From assembly GCA_002454165.1 (NCBI GenBank), contig DKIG01000014.1:43520-107519 (forward strand): 64,000 nt of DNA, given 5' to 3'. Below the pieces are notes generated by a model. That model saw only the letters and a program-made list of their open reading frames with translations. It had not been told where the DNA came from and did no database searches. This DNA is from Gammaproteobacteria bacterium UBA6724. Its GTDB lineage: Bacteria > Pseudomonadota > Gammaproteobacteria > Pseudomonadales > Azotimanducaceae. A program made the position numbers and the translations under genes. Positions 8,988-18,153 of this stretch are shown here, piece after piece (positions within the stretch are counted from its first letter, which is position 1; the number at the start of each line of letters is the position of its first letter).

Positions 8988-10658
8988 CTAAGCAAGTTTC
9001 CGATAACGCACTCTGGTTGGTCTTAACGCACTGGGTCCCAGGCGTCGCTTGCGGTCCTCTTCATATTCGCTGTAGTTACCCTGGAAAAACACCACTCGGC
9101 TATCCCCTTCAAAGGCAAGAATGTGGGTCGCCAGCCGGTCCAGAAACCATCTGTCATGCGAAATGATCATCATAGTCCCGGGAAAGGTTTCAATGGCCAA
9201 TTCAAGAGCCCGTAGCGTCTCAATATCCAGATCATTGGTGGGCTCGTCCAACAGCAAAAAATTCGCGCCGGTGCTTAGCAGTTTGGCGAGGTGTACCCGA
9301 TTTCTTTCACCGCCAGAGAGCTGTCCCACCCGCTTCTGCTGGTCCCTGCCCTTGAAGTTAAATCGACTGACATAGCTGCGGGATTGAGTTTCATACTTGC
9401 CAATCTGCAGAATATCCTTACCTTCTGAAATTTCTTCCCAGACAGTCTTGCTGTCATCCAGGCTGTCACGGCTCTGATCCACATAACCGGGAACAAGCGT
9501 GTCCCCTCTTTTGATCTCACCTCTATCCAGCGTTTCAGTCCCGCAGATCAATCGAAACAGGGTTGATTTACCGGCACCATTGCCGCCGATAATGCCCACA
9601 ATGGCACCCTTGGGTACCTGGAATGACAGGTCGTCAATCAGGAGTTTGTCATCAAACTGTTTGCTGATATTACTGACCTCAACCACCAGGTCACCCAACC
9701 TGGGTCCGGGCGGAATATACAATTCCTGAGTTTCATTTCGGGTCTGATATTCCTGGGAATTCAATTCCTCAAACCGGGCAAGCCGGGCACGATTCTTGGC
9801 ATGACGCGCCTTGGGTTGCGTTTTTACCCATGCCAGTTCTGCCTTTATTGACCTCTGACGCGCTGCCTCCTTATGGGCTTCAACGGCGAGCCGTTTCTCT
9901 TTGGCTTCCAGCCACATGGAATAGTTGCCCTCATAGGGGATGCCGTGCCCACGATCAAGTTCAAGTATCCAGCCTGCGACATTGTCCAGAAAATATCGGT
10001 CGTGAGTGATAGCAACGACGGTGCCGCGGAAATCCTGCAAGTAATGTTCAAGCCAGGCAACACTCTCCGCGTCAAGATGATTGGTGGGTTCATCAAGCAG
10101 TAGCATGTCAGGATGTGATATCAACAACCGACACAGAGCAACCCGTCGTTTCTCCCCGCCAGAAAGATGCGATACATTAGCCTCCATCGGTGGTAGCCGT
10201 AACGCATCGCTTGCGATTTCCATTTCCCGTTCAAGACCCCAGCCATCAGCGGCGTCAATCTTGAGTTGCAAATCACCCTGCTTTTGCAACAGGTCATTCA
10301 TTTCATCATCTGACACAGGCTCAGCGAATTTGTCACTGATTGCATTGAATTCATCAAGCAGGTTTTTGATCTCCCTGACGCCGTCTTCAACATTGCCGCG
10401 CACATCCTTGTCCGGGTCAAGCACAGGTTCCTGTGGCAGATAGCCAATTTTCAAGCCCGGCTGAGGCCTAGCTTCCCCCAGATAATCGGTCTCCACACCA
10501 GCCATGATCTTCAGCAGAGTGGACTTCCCGGCACCATTTAGCCCTAGGACACCTATCTTGGCGCCGGGGAAAAAGGAGAGGGAGATGTCCTTCAAAATCA
10601 GCCGTTTCGGCGGCACAACCTTGCCCACCTGGGACATAGTAAAAACATACTGCGGCAT
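8988..10658 (-). CDS. ettA: Energy-dependent translational throttle protein EttA (ABC-F ATPase)
   Basis: Cytosolic ABC-F protein that binds the ribosomal E site and gates the first elongation cycle according to ATP/ADP. It has two ATPase domains: Walker A GLNGAGKST with signature LSGGEKRRVALC, and Walker A GGNGAGKST with signature LSGGERNRVHLAK. They are joined by the basic inter-domain linker with KTQPKARHAKNRARL. The open frame extends to 10697, but the conserved EttA start (MPQYVFTMSQVGKVVPPKR) is the ATG at 10658, preceded by AGGA. This gives 556 residues against 555 in E. coli. No transmembrane segments, as expected. Confidence 0.96.
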   Translation of the reverse strand: MPQYVFTMSQVGKVVPPKRLILKDISLSFFPGAKIGVLGLNGAGKSTLLKIMAGVETDYLGEARPQPGLKIGYLPQEPVLDPDKDVRGNVEDGVREIKNLLDEFNAISDKFAEPVSDDEMNDLLQKQGDLQLKIDAADGWGLEREMEIASDALRLPPMEANVSHLSGGEKRRVALCRLLISHPDMLLLDEPTNHLDAESVAWLEHYLQDFRGTVVAITHDRYFLDNVAGWILELDRGHGIPYEGNYSMWLEAKEKRLAVEAHKEAARQRSIKAELAWVKTQPKARHAKNRARLARFEELNSQEYQTRNETQELYIPPGPRLGDLVVEVSNISKQFDDKLLIDDLSFQVPKGAIVGIIGGNGAGKSTLFRLICGTETLDRGEIKRGDTLVPGYVDQSRDSLDDSKTVWEEISEGKDILQIGKYETQSRSYVSRFNFKGRDQQKRVGQLSGGERNRVHLAKLLSTGANFLLLDEPTNDLDIETLRALELAIETFPGTMMIISHDRWFLDRLATHILAFEGDSRVVFFQGNYSEYEEDRKRRLGPSALRPTRVRYRKLA

Positions 10659-10792
10659 AGTGTGTGTCCTGAGATGCGTTGCCAGAAAAGAGCGCATTTT
10701 ACAGGAATTAGCGATGCGGATGACAGCGCGACGACGACACGGCTCTGGGCAAATTAGAGTAGAATGGCGACAATCTTACCCGGAGCCGAAGT

Positions 10793-11269
10793 TTGTATTG
10801 CCCCTTTTGCACAGATGAGGAAACCAAGGTCATTGATTCCAGACTGGTGGCTGAAGGTAATCAGGTCCGAAGACGGCGTGAATGTCATGCCTGTGGGGAA
10901 AGATTTACCACCTTTGAGACCGCCGAACTGGTATTACCCTGCGTCATCAAAAACAACGGTAACCGACAACCCTTTGATGAATCCAAGTTGCGTAGTGGAC
11001 TCCGACGAGCACTCGAAAAAAGACCTGTGGACATTGAAACGATTGACGCCACGATTGCCCGCATCAAGCATCAGTTGCGGGCAACAGGTGAACGGGAGTT
11101 ACCTAGTCGCGTCCTGGGCGAACTGGTGATGGATGAACTGAGGCAGCTTGACGATGTTGCTTATGTCAGATTTGCTTCCGTGTATCGAAGTTTCCAGGAT
11201 GTGCAAGAATTCCGGCGTGAAATTGAAGCCATGAAGAAACAGAAAGCCCAGTCTCAACGATCCCGATGA
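10793..11269 (+). CDS. nrdR: Transcriptional repressor NrdR
   Basis: Zn-ribbon/ATP-cone repressor of ribonucleotide reductase genes that senses dNTP/ATP. The zinc ribbon is MYCPFC...CHACGERF (Cys 3, 6, 31, 34), followed by RFTTFE and the ATP-cone with [20 protein letters not shown] and [14 protein letters not shown]. 158 residues. The start is TTG at 10793, because the conserved protein begins directly at MxCPFC and CGGAG lies at the right distance; no nearby ATG fits. The stop overlaps the ribD start (ATGA). It heads the riboflavin/nusB operon, the usual arrangement. Confidence 0.96.
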   Translation: MYCPFCTDEETKVIDSRLVAEGNQVRRRRECHACGERFTTFETAELVLPCVIKNNGNRQPFDESKLRSGLRRALEKRPVDIETIDATIARIKHQLRATGERELPSRVLGELVMDELRQLDDVAYVRFASVYRSFQDVQEFRREIEAMKKQKAQSQRSR

Positions 11270-12387
11270 GTATTGAAGACGCCAGGCATCTCGCGCACGC
11301 CATTCGCCTTGCGGACAAGGGCAGATATTCCTGCCATCCCAACCCAAGAGTGGGCTGCGTACTCGTGCGTCAAGGCAGAGTGCTGGGCGAGGGTTACCAT
11401 ATCAAGGCGGGTGAAGGACATGCCGAGGTCAATGCCCTGGCGAATGCTGGTCATGTGAAAGACGGGACTAGCCACTCTCTTGCCAAGGGTGCCACAGCCT
11501 ATGTCACGCTGGAGCCTTGCAGTTTCCAGGGCAAGACGCCCTCTTGCGCAGCACTGCTGATAGCGGCTGGCATTAGCAGGGCCGTCATCGCCATGCCCGA
11601 CCCGGACCCGCGGAATGCCGGCAAGGGGATTGAAATGCTCCAGCAGGCAGGCATTGAGGTGACCTGTCCGCTCCTTGAGGATTCGGCACGGGCACTAAAC
11701 CCGGGGCATATCAAACGCCACGAAACCGGACTGCCTTTTGTCAGATTGAAACTGGCAATGTCGCTGGATGGTAAAACTGCCCTCGCCAACGGCAAGTCAA
11801 AATGGATTACTGCATCTGCCGCCAGGCTGGATGTTCAGCGGCTGAGGGCTGAGAGTTCGGCGATTGTTACCGGCGTACAAACAGTCATTGATGATGATCC
11901 TTCGTTGTCGGTCAGGCAGGCCGAAATGAACATTCCGCATTTCAAGGAAGCCAAGGAAATTCCTCGTCCGGTGTACATCCTGGACCCAGAGTTGCGAACG
12001 CCGCCCGGTGCTGCCCTACTCCAACAGGACAACACGGTGCTGGTCGCACTGGATGGTTTTGACGCGCCCGGCGACAGGCAGGTGCTGGTCATGCCCGGTA
12101 CAGCTGAGAAGAGAATTGATTTACATTCCTTTCTGAAAGAACTTGCCCGCCGTGAACACAGTGAAGTGTTGTTTGAATGCGGGCAAACGCTTGCCGGGGC
12201 AATGATTTCGGCGAGACTCCTGGACGAGATTGTGCTCTACATTGCTCCCTGTTTCATGGGGGACGGTGCCCGGTCATTACTGAAGTTACCGACAATTGAT
12301 AGGATGTCCGATCTGGTGCAACTGGCAATCAAAGATATCCAAAAGATTGGTGATGACTTCAGAGTGACGGCGACACTGGCGCAATAA
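11266..12387 (+). CDS. ribD: Bifunctional diaminohydroxyphosphoribosylaminopyrimidine deaminase / reductase
   Basis: Carries out the deamination and side-chain reduction of the riboflavin pyrimidine precursor. The N-terminal deaminase has the zinc motif HAEVNAL with [11 protein letters not shown]. The C-terminal reductase begins near residue 145 with [17 protein letters not shown] and contains [13 protein letters not shown]. 373 residues, normal. The ATG overlaps the nrdR stop. Only 18 bp separate it from ribH, so the riboflavin synthase and ribB/ribBA genes that usually intervene are missing here. Confidence 0.96.
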   Translation: MSIEDARHLAHAIRLADKGRYSCHPNPRVGCVLVRQGRVLGEGYHIKAGEGHAEVNALANAGHVKDGTSHSLAKGATAYVTLEPCSFQGKTPSCAALLIAAGISRAVIAMPDPDPRNAGKGIEMLQQAGIEVTCPLLEDSARALNPGHIKRHETGLPFVRLKLAMSLDGKTALANGKSKWITASAARLDVQRLRAESSAIVTGVQTVIDDDPSLSVRQAEMNIPHFKEAKEIPRPVYILDPELRTPPGAALLQQDNTVLVALDGFDAPGDRQVLVMPGTAEKRIDLHSFLKELARREHSEVLFECGQTLAGAMISARLLDEIVLYIAPCFMGDGARSLLKLPTIDRMSDLVQLAIKDIQKIGDDFRVTATLAQ

Positions 12388-12405
12388 AATGATCCGGGCA
12401 GACTA

Positions 12406-12927
12406 ATGGTAAAACTCATTGAAGGCGGCAACACATATACGGCAGGCGATGCAGGGACGGCATGCTTCACCCTAGTGGTGTCGCGGTTTAACGCTCAGAT
12501 AGTCGATGGTCTGATGGCGGGTGCCATTGAGACGCTACAAGACCAGGGTGTGTCCGAGGAGAATATCAGAGCGGTCATGGTGCCAGGTGCCTTTGAACTC
12601 CCCCTGGTAGCGGCAAGAGTAGCGATGCGTAAAGACTGTGCCGCCATCATTGCGCTCGGTGCTGTCATTCGGGGCGACACGCCGCACTTTGATTATGTCG
12701 CTGGCGAGTGTGCGCGGGGACTGGCAAGGGTCTCACTGGACTATCAACTGCCGGTGATATTCGGTGTCCTGACGACGGACACTTTTGAGCAGGCACTTGA
12801 GCGATCGGGTAAACCTTCCGCTGCTAAGGCTCAGGTTCAGAAGGGCAAGCAACAGGTCAGCAATAAGGGCGCCGATGCGGCCATGGCAGCGCTGGAAATG
12901 GTGAATCTACTGCGCTGTTTGAACTGA
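12406..12927 (+). CDS. ribH: 6,7-dimethyl-8-ribityllumazine synthase
   Basis: Condenses the RibD pathway product (after dephosphorylation) with dihydroxybutanone phosphate to give lumazine, the penultimate step of riboflavin synthesis. Motifs: VVSRFNAQIVDGLMAGA, VPGAFELPLVA, ALGAVIRGDTPHFDYVAGE and PVIFGVLTTDTFEQA, all typical of lumazine synthase. 173 residues. It is followed by a 13-bp tandem repeat array and nusB. Confidence 0.96.
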   Translation: MVKLIEGGNTYTAGDAGTACFTLVVSRFNAQIVDGLMAGAIETLQDQGVSEENIRAVMVPGAFELPLVAARVAMRKDCAAIIALGAVIRGDTPHFDYVAGECARGLARVSLDYQLPVIFGVLTTDTFEQALERSGKPSAAKAQVQKGKQQVSNKGADAAMAALEMVNLLRCLN

Positions 12928-12954
12928 GCCTAGTCCTTACCAGGCTTACCTATA

Positions 12955-13027
12955 AACCACAAATATCAACCACAAATATCAACCACAGATATAAACCACA
13001 GATATCAACCACAAATATCAACCACAG
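12955..13027. repeat. 13-bp tandem array between ribH and nusB
   Basis: Five full copies plus a partial sixth of AACCACAAATATC, with A/G changes at one position and one variant third copy. The array ends 13 bp before the nusB start. It fills most of the 113-bp spacer. Confidence 0.95.
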
Positions 13028-13040
13028 CGAGCCGTCAGGA

Positions 13041-13475
13041 ATGAAAAACCGTGCCGCGAGAAGCAGAAGCAGGAAGTTTCTTGTCCAGGCAGCCTATCAG
13101 GCGTTGCTCACCGGCGATGATATTGACAGTGTGATTGAGCCTTTTATTCTGGCTCACAATATGCGGCGTGCCGATATACAGTATTTTCGTGACCTGCTGG
13201 GTGGTATCCATCGTAACCTCGCCTCACTCAAACAAAGCCTGTCCTCAAAACTTGATCGCGGCTATGACGAATTGGACCCGGTGGAAACCGCCATACTCTT
13301 GCTTGGCGCAGAGGAGCTGAGCGCACATCCTGAAGTGCCCCACAAGGTCGTCATCAATGAAGCCATAGAACTGGCAAAATTATTTGGTGCCACGGACAGT
13401 TACAAATATATCAACGCCGTGCTGGACGCCCTGGCGCAGGACCTGCACCGCATCGCCACGCATCCTCCCCGTTAG
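13041..13475 (+). CDS. nusB: Transcription antitermination factor NusB
   Basis: All-helical protein that with NusE binds boxA RNA in rRNA antitermination. 144 residues with the basic N-terminus RAARSRSRKFLVQAAYQAL, the central LDRGYDELDPVETAILLLGAEEL and VVINEAIELAKLFGATDSYKYINAVLD, the family signature. Its position after ribH and before thiL is standard for gammaproteobacteria. Confidence 0.96.
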   Translation: MKNRAARSRSRKFLVQAAYQALLTGDDIDSVIEPFILAHNMRRADIQYFRDLLGGIHRNLASLKQSLSSKLDRGYDELDPVETAILLLGAEELSAHPEVPHKVVINEAIELAKLFGATDSYKYINAVLDALAQDLHRIATHPPR

Positions 13476-13505
13476 ATTGCCAGGAGGCTGGTCGCCAGAA
13501 AAGAT

Positions 13506-14543
13506 ATGCCACAGGACGAATTTTCAACGATTGAACGCTATTTCTGGTCCCGCGCCGACTTCGGTGCTGCCAAGGCTATCGGCAGCCGCACACAGAGAGA
13601 TTCAAACGCCAAGAAGGCTGCCGCCCGAGTCCTTGTCGGACCAGGCGATGACTGCGCCATCCTGAGCCTGGCAGCAGGTGATGAATTGTGCGCGTCCACC
13701 GATACCTTGCTGACAGATGTGCACTTCCCGGCGGCGGCAGCACCATCCGTCATCATCCAGAGAGCCATGGCGGCAAACCTGAGCGACCTGGCGGCGATGG
13801 GTGCCCGTCCACATTCCTTCTTGCTTGCCTTGACCCTGCCTGAACTGGAAACAACATGGCTGGATGAATTCGCTACGCGCCTTCACCAATTGGCATCCCT
13901 TTATGAGATGCCACTGGCTGGTGGCGACCTGTGTCGCGGTCCTCTATCGCTCAGTATGACGGTGCTTGGCACTGCCCCGGCAGGCACCCTGGTCACAAGG
14001 TCGGGTGCCAAGGCAGGCGACGATATCTATGTTACGGGCTTTATCGGCGATGCTGGTGCCGGGTTGAAAAAATACCTGGCGCAACTCCTCGCAAAAGAAC
14101 CAGCAACAGATGACTATCTAAGCAAACGATATACGCAACCCAGCCCTAGAATTGAGGCGGGTCAGGCACTGCGTCCATTTGCCACGGCGATGATTGATAT
14201 TTCGGACGGTCTGCTGGCAGACCTGAGACATTTGCTTGTTGCCAGCGGCGGCGGCACTGCATTTGACATTGAGCGTATTCCCCTTTCAGAGCAACTGCTC
14301 GCTGTCTCCGCCTCAGAAGTAGATAGGCGACTCACCGCCATGACGGGTGGCGACGACTATGAATTGTGTTTCACTGCCCCGCCGGGGCACCGGCAGGCTA
14401 TTCAATCTGTTGCCAATGCCAGTGGCATCAAGATGACGATGCTTGGTACCGTGACCAAAGAAACTGGCGTTAGGGTCATGCGTAATGGGTGTTTGCTACA
14501 AGTTGAAACTGAGGGCTACAATCATTTCTCAGCCAAGAAATAA
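13506..14543 (+). CDS. thiL: Thiamine-monophosphate kinase
   Basis: Phosphorylates thiamine monophosphate to thiamine diphosphate, the last step of cofactor synthesis. Visible motifs of the PurM-like fold: GPGDDCAILSL, the metal site STDTLLTDVHF, ANLSDLAAMGARP, GGDLCRG, and the C-terminal DISDGLLADL and TGGDDYELCFT. 345 residues, slightly long because of a basic insertion after residue 25. It follows nusB by 30 bp. Confidence 0.95.
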   Translation: MPQDEFSTIERYFWSRADFGAAKAIGSRTQRDSNAKKAAARVLVGPGDDCAILSLAAGDELCASTDTLLTDVHFPAAAAPSVIIQRAMAANLSDLAAMGARPHSFLLALTLPELETTWLDEFATRLHQLASLYEMPLAGGDLCRGPLSLSMTVLGTAPAGTLVTRSGAKAGDDIYVTGFIGDAGAGLKKYLAQLLAKEPATDDYLSKRYTQPSPRIEAGQALRPFATAMIDISDGLLADLRHLLVASGGGTAFDIERIPLSEQLLAVSASEVDRRLTAMTGGDDYELCFTAPPGHRQAIQSVANASGIKMTMLGTVTKETGVRVMRNGCLLQVETEGYNHFSAKK

Positions 14544-14621
14544 TCCAAAAATACTGCTGGGTGCGACCTTAATGAACAGCATCGTGACGATGACGACCTG
14601 CTCCTGCCAGGCGGTGCTCTC

Positions 14622-15110
14622 GTGACCGAGCCTATTCTTACTGACTACAAGCGGCTCATCACCCGGCCCATCTACTTCTTGGCTTGGGGCATGGGGAGCG
14701 GTCTCCTGCCCAAAGCCCCGGGAACCGCCGGCTCCCTGGTAGCGCTTATCCTGTTTATTCTCCTAGGTCCCCTGCCGGTTTATGTACATCTCATCCTGGT
14801 CGCCGCCGCCTTTGCGCTCGGTGTCCTGATCTGCGGTCGGGTCGCTAGGGAGATGGGCATCAAGGATCCGCCGACAATCGTCTGGGATGAATTCGTTGGT
14901 ATCTGGGTCACGCTACTCCTGCTCCCACCCGGATGGTATTGGTTCGCCATCGCCTTCTTGCTCTTCCGCCTGTTTGACATAGTGAAACCCTGGCCCATCA
15001 ACCTTGCCGAGTCCCGACTTGACGGCGGTCTCGGCATCATGCTGGACGATGTCGTCGCCGGTGTTTATGCCCTGGCTCTTATCCAACTTGCCTACTATCT
15101 GACGGCATGA
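14622..15110 (+). CDS. pgpA: Phosphatidylglycerophosphatase A
   Basis: Inner-membrane phosphatase that makes phosphatidylglycerol from phosphatidylglycerophosphate. 162 residues with the active-site stretch GSGLLPKAPGTAGSLVAL, hydrophobic segments from about 40-68 and 90-112, IVWDEFVGIW, and the acidic RLFDIVKPWPI and GLGIMLDDVVAG motifs of PgpA. The start is GTG at 14622. The gene lies after thiL, the typical neighbour. Confidence 0.94.
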   Translation: MTEPILTDYKRLITRPIYFLAWGMGSGLLPKAPGTAGSLVALILFILLGPLPVYVHLILVAAAFALGVLICGRVAREMGIKDPPTIVWDEFVGIWVTLLLLPPGWYWFAIAFLLFRLFDIVKPWPINLAESRLDGGLGIMLDDVVAGVYALALIQLAYYLTA

Positions 15111-15179
15111 CGATGACAGGAATGCTCTCTCATCCATTATTCCTGCTACACTTGCCCCAATCCTGAACTGGAGCCGAGC

Positions 15180-15785
15180 TTGGCTGTTACCTTCGTCGCC
15201 ACCTGCAACTTGCCTACACCCTTTGGGGACTTTGCCATGCACGGGTTTGAAGACCCGGACACGGGTCAGGAGCATTTGGCTCTGGTGCTGGGGGATATTG
15301 CCGCGGCGGACCCAGTGCTTTGCCGAGTTCATTCAGAATGTCTGACGGGTGATGGTTTGTTCAGTATACGTTGTGATTGCGGGGCACAACTTGAACAAGC
15401 CATGCAACGGATCGCGGCGCACGGCAGTGGTGTCATCCTGTATCTGCGTCAGGAAGGCAGGGGGATAGGGCTGATTAACAAGATTCGCGCCTACGCCCTG
15501 CAGGACCGGGGCGCGGATACTGTTGAGGCAAATGAAAGACTTGGTTTTGGTGCCGACCTGCGGGATTACACAGTATGCAAGGCTATGTTTCTGCATCTGC
15601 AAGTGAGCCGGATAGTGTTGATGACCAATAACCCTGTCAAGGTGCAGGCATTGACCAAACTCGGCATGGATATTGTCGCAAGGCAATCCATTGTGACCAG
15701 CCAGAACGACCATAATGCCAGGTACCTTGCCACCAAGGCGGGCAAACTGGGACATCTGTTTGGCAGGGATCATAAGCGGTCATAA
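15180..15785 (+). CDS. ribA: GTP cyclohydrolase II
   Basis: Opens GTP to the pyrimidine precursor of riboflavin. The zinc ligands lie in [20 protein letters not shown]. Other motifs are [35 protein letters not shown] and [11 protein letters not shown]. The RibB (DHBP synthase) domain is absent, so this is a stand-alone RibA of 201 residues. The start is TTG at 15180 with GGAG upstream. It sits close to its pathway mates ribD and ribH and converges on dxs. Confidence 0.96.
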   Translation: MAVTFVATCNLPTPFGDFAMHGFEDPDTGQEHLALVLGDIAAADPVLCRVHSECLTGDGLFSIRCDCGAQLEQAMQRIAAHGSGVILYLRQEGRGIGLINKIRAYALQDRGADTVEANERLGFGADLRDYTVCKAMFLHLQVSRIVLMTNNPVKVQALTKLGMDIVARQSIVTSQNDHNARYLATKAGKLGHLFGRDHKRS

Positions 15786-15794
15786 ACGGCTATT

Positions 15795-15878
15795 CATCAA
15801 TAACTGCACATCAACAACTGCACATCAACAACTGCGCATCAATAACTGCACATCAATAACTGCGCATCAACAACCGTG
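15795..15878. repeat. 14-bp tandem array at the ribA-dxs convergence
   Basis: Six copies of CATCAATAACTGCA with C/T and A/G variation; the last is degenerate. The array fills the 81-bp spacer between two convergent genes, and its last copy contributes the dxs stop codon and final codons. Confidence 0.95.
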
Positions 15879-17771
15879 CCCCTGCTCCATTCCGCTGAGA
15901 CGTTTGTGTATTGAGTTTTCAATCCCTGCCTCATCCAGGGCGCAGGATGCAAGCATCTTCTGCGGCTTGTCCTGTAATATAAATCGGTCCGGTATCCCCA
16001 GGTTGAGCAGCCCTACCATCAACCCGAGTTCTGCAACCAGTTCGTTCACCCCTGAACCAGCCCCGCCCATAATAACATTCTCCTCCAGGGTCACCAGCAA
16101 CTCATGGCTCAAACAGAGTTCGGCCACCCTCTCAACATCCAGGGGTTTGACGAAACGCATATCAACAAGCGTGTAGTCATTTTTTTGAGCAACCTGCCAG
16201 GCAGTATCACGCAGGGCACCAAAGGACAAAATGGCGACCCGTTTGCCCTGTTTGAGCCATCGCGATTTGCCAAACAGAAAAGGTTCATCCGAGCCTTTTG
16301 TTTCCAGTAGGTCCGCCGCCCTGCCTCTGGGATAGCGCACTAAGGCAGGACCCTCATGGTCGTAGCCCAGATCCAGCATATTCAGCATTTCCGCCGCATC
16401 TGCTGGTGCCATAATCACCAGGTTGGGCAGGGCGCGAACAAAAGAAAGATCAAATATACCGGAATGTGTCGGACCATCCTCCAGGAGCGAAGCTCTATCT
16501 ACGGCAAAGAGAAGGTCCAGATTTTGTAACGCAACATCGTGGATCAACTGGTCATAAGCTCGCTGCAGGAAGGTGGAATAAATTGCTACAACAGGTTTGG
16601 CAGCACCTGTAGCCAAGCCCGCCGCCAGGGTCACCGCATGTTGTTCCGCTATGGCGACATCGTGAAACCGCGCCGGGAAGCGGCAAGCAAACTGCGCCAA
16701 GCCAGAGCCTTCCTTCATTGCCGGTGTGATGACGACCAGTCTTGCATCTGCTTCCGCCCGCTTGCATGCCCAACTTCCAAAGAGGTTTGAATAGGTAGGT
16801 GTCGCCTTGCCAGGCGGTGGTTTTTCCACCTTGGTCAATAGATCGCTGCTCAGGGAATGGCTGGAGACAGGCGCATTTTCGGCGCCGGCGAAGCCCTTGC
16901 CCTTGGTGGTGAGCAGATGTAGCAATCGCGGCCCAGATTGCTCCTTCAAATGTTGAAGCGTCTCCAGAAGAGCGTCCATATCATGCCCGTCAATGGGACC
17001 GGAATAGTCGTATCCCAGATCACGGAAGATATTGCCGGGGACCAAAGTGTTGGACTTGCTGTCCCTGGTGTCGCTGGAAGTTTGCGATGACAGTTGCGAA
17101 GACATCTTTTCTGTAGCGATCCTGTGCGTAGAAAGGTTCTTGGCAAAATAACTGGCAAGTCCACCCACATTTTCCGAAATCGCCATGGCATTGTCATTCA
17201 ACAGGATGAGCAGATTGGCACGAGTGGCAGCAAGATGATTCAGGGCTTCAAATGCCATCCCGGCGGTCATGGCACCATCCCCAATAACGACCAGGGTATG
17301 CCGGTTCGTCTCGGGCGCGCCCGTTGGCGTTTTTTGAGACTGTATTTCCTGCGCTAAGGCAATCCCAAGTGCCGCACTGATGGAAGTAGAGGAATGACCG
17401 ACGCCAAAGACATCAAACTCACTCTCCTCCCTGGTCGGGAAGGGTGCCAGACCCTGGGGCTGCCGTAGCAGATGCATGCGCTCACGCCGCCCGGTCAGTA
17501 TCTTATGAGGATAGGTTTGATGTCCCACATCCCAGATGATCTTGTCCCTGGGCGTTTCAAAGACATAGTGCAGGGCAATGGTGAGTTCAACGACGCCGAG
17601 ACCGGCCCCCAGGTGACCACCGGTGCGGCCCACCGTGTACAACAAAAAATGGCGCAGTTCCTGACTGAGACGACCGAGGTCATCCGGTGCCAAACGCCGC
17701 AAGTCAGACGGGAATAGTATCTGGTCCAGCAGGGGGGTAGACGGGCGTTCTGTGGGGATCTCGTAGAACAT
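15867..17771 (-). CDS. dxs: 1-deoxy-D-xylulose-5-phosphate synthase
   Basis: TPP enzyme joining pyruvate and glyceraldehyde 3-phosphate, the entry step of the MEP isoprenoid pathway; the product also feeds thiamine and pyridoxal synthesis. 634 residues. Motifs: GGHLGAGLGVVELTIALHYVF, the TPP-binding GDGAMTAGMAFEALN with LNDNAM, YDYSGPIDGHD, and the pyrimidine domain FHDVAIAEQHAVTLAAGLA. The last codons lie in the adjacent 14-bp repeat array, which may have reshaped the C-terminus (EQGHGC). It follows xseB, but the usual intervening ispA is missing. Confidence 0.97.
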   Translation of the reverse strand: MFYEIPTERPSTPLLDQILFPSDLRRLAPDDLGRLSQELRHFLLYTVGRTGGHLGAGLGVVELTIALHYVFETPRDKIIWDVGHQTYPHKILTGRRERMHLLRQPQGLAPFPTREESEFDVFGVGHSSTSISAALGIALAQEIQSQKTPTGAPETNRHTLVVIGDGAMTAGMAFEALNHLAATRANLLILLNDNAMAISENVGGLASYFAKNLSTHRIATEKMSSQLSSQTSSDTRDSKSNTLVPGNIFRDLGYDYSGPIDGHDMDALLETLQHLKEQSGPRLLHLLTTKGKGFAGAENAPVSSHSLSSDLLTKVEKPPPGKATPTYSNLFGSWACKRAEADARLVVITPAMKEGSGLAQFACRFPARFHDVAIAEQHAVTLAAGLATGAAKPVVAIYSTFLQRAYDQLIHDVALQNLDLLFAVDRASLLEDGPTHSGIFDLSFVRALPNLVIMAPADAAEMLNMLDLGYDHEGPALVRYPRGRAADLLETKGSDEPFLFGKSRWLKQGKRVAILSFGALRDTAWQVAQKNDYTLVDMRFVKPLDVERVAELCLSHELLVTLEENVIMGGAGSGVNELVAELGLMVGLLNLGIPDRFILQDKPQKMLASCALDEAGIENSIHKRLSGMEQGHGC

Positions 17772-17799
17772 GCCCGCAGTTTATACCAAAAGAGTTATA

Positions 17800-18057
17800 T
17801 CAAACCGGGTCGTCCGGGTCTCCGTCCTGCCCTGGCCTAAAGTCCTCTTCTTTCAGTTCGCCGTTTTCCTCAATCAGCAACTTGATCCTCTGCTCGGCCT
17901 GCGCCAATGCCTGGACACACTCTTTGGTCAATTTGATGCCTTTTTCAAAAGTATTCAGAGACTCTTCAAGAGACAGATCTCCTTCTTCCATCTGCTCAAC
18001 GAGCTGTTCAAGTTGTTCCAGAGATTGTTCAAAGGGATAATTTTTTTTCGCGGGCAT
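17800..18057 (-). CDS. xseB: Exodeoxyribonuclease VII small subunit
   Basis: Small helical subunit of the single-strand exonuclease complex with XseA. 85 residues with the signature FEQSLEQLEQLVEQMEEGDL, SLEESLNTFEKGIKL and a run of heptad-like Leu/Gln ending in an acidic tail. Located directly upstream of dxs on the same strand with a 28-bp gap. Confidence 0.94.
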   Translation of the reverse strand: MPAKKNYPFEQSLEQLEQLVEQMEEGDLSLEESLNTFEKGIKLTKECVQALAQAEQRIKLLIEENGELKEEDFRPGQDGDPDDPV

Positions 18058-18153
18058 GAGATATGGGGCGTGTGATTTAACTCTGAGTAGTCCAGAGTAT
18101 CACAATATGATTTCTGTACTACAATTATACAAACCCAAGGATGGAGTCGCCTA

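Noticed and set aside
12955..13027. 13-bp array as a CRISPR or iteron origin
   Set aside because: Units abut without spacers, and neither cas nor rep genes are near.
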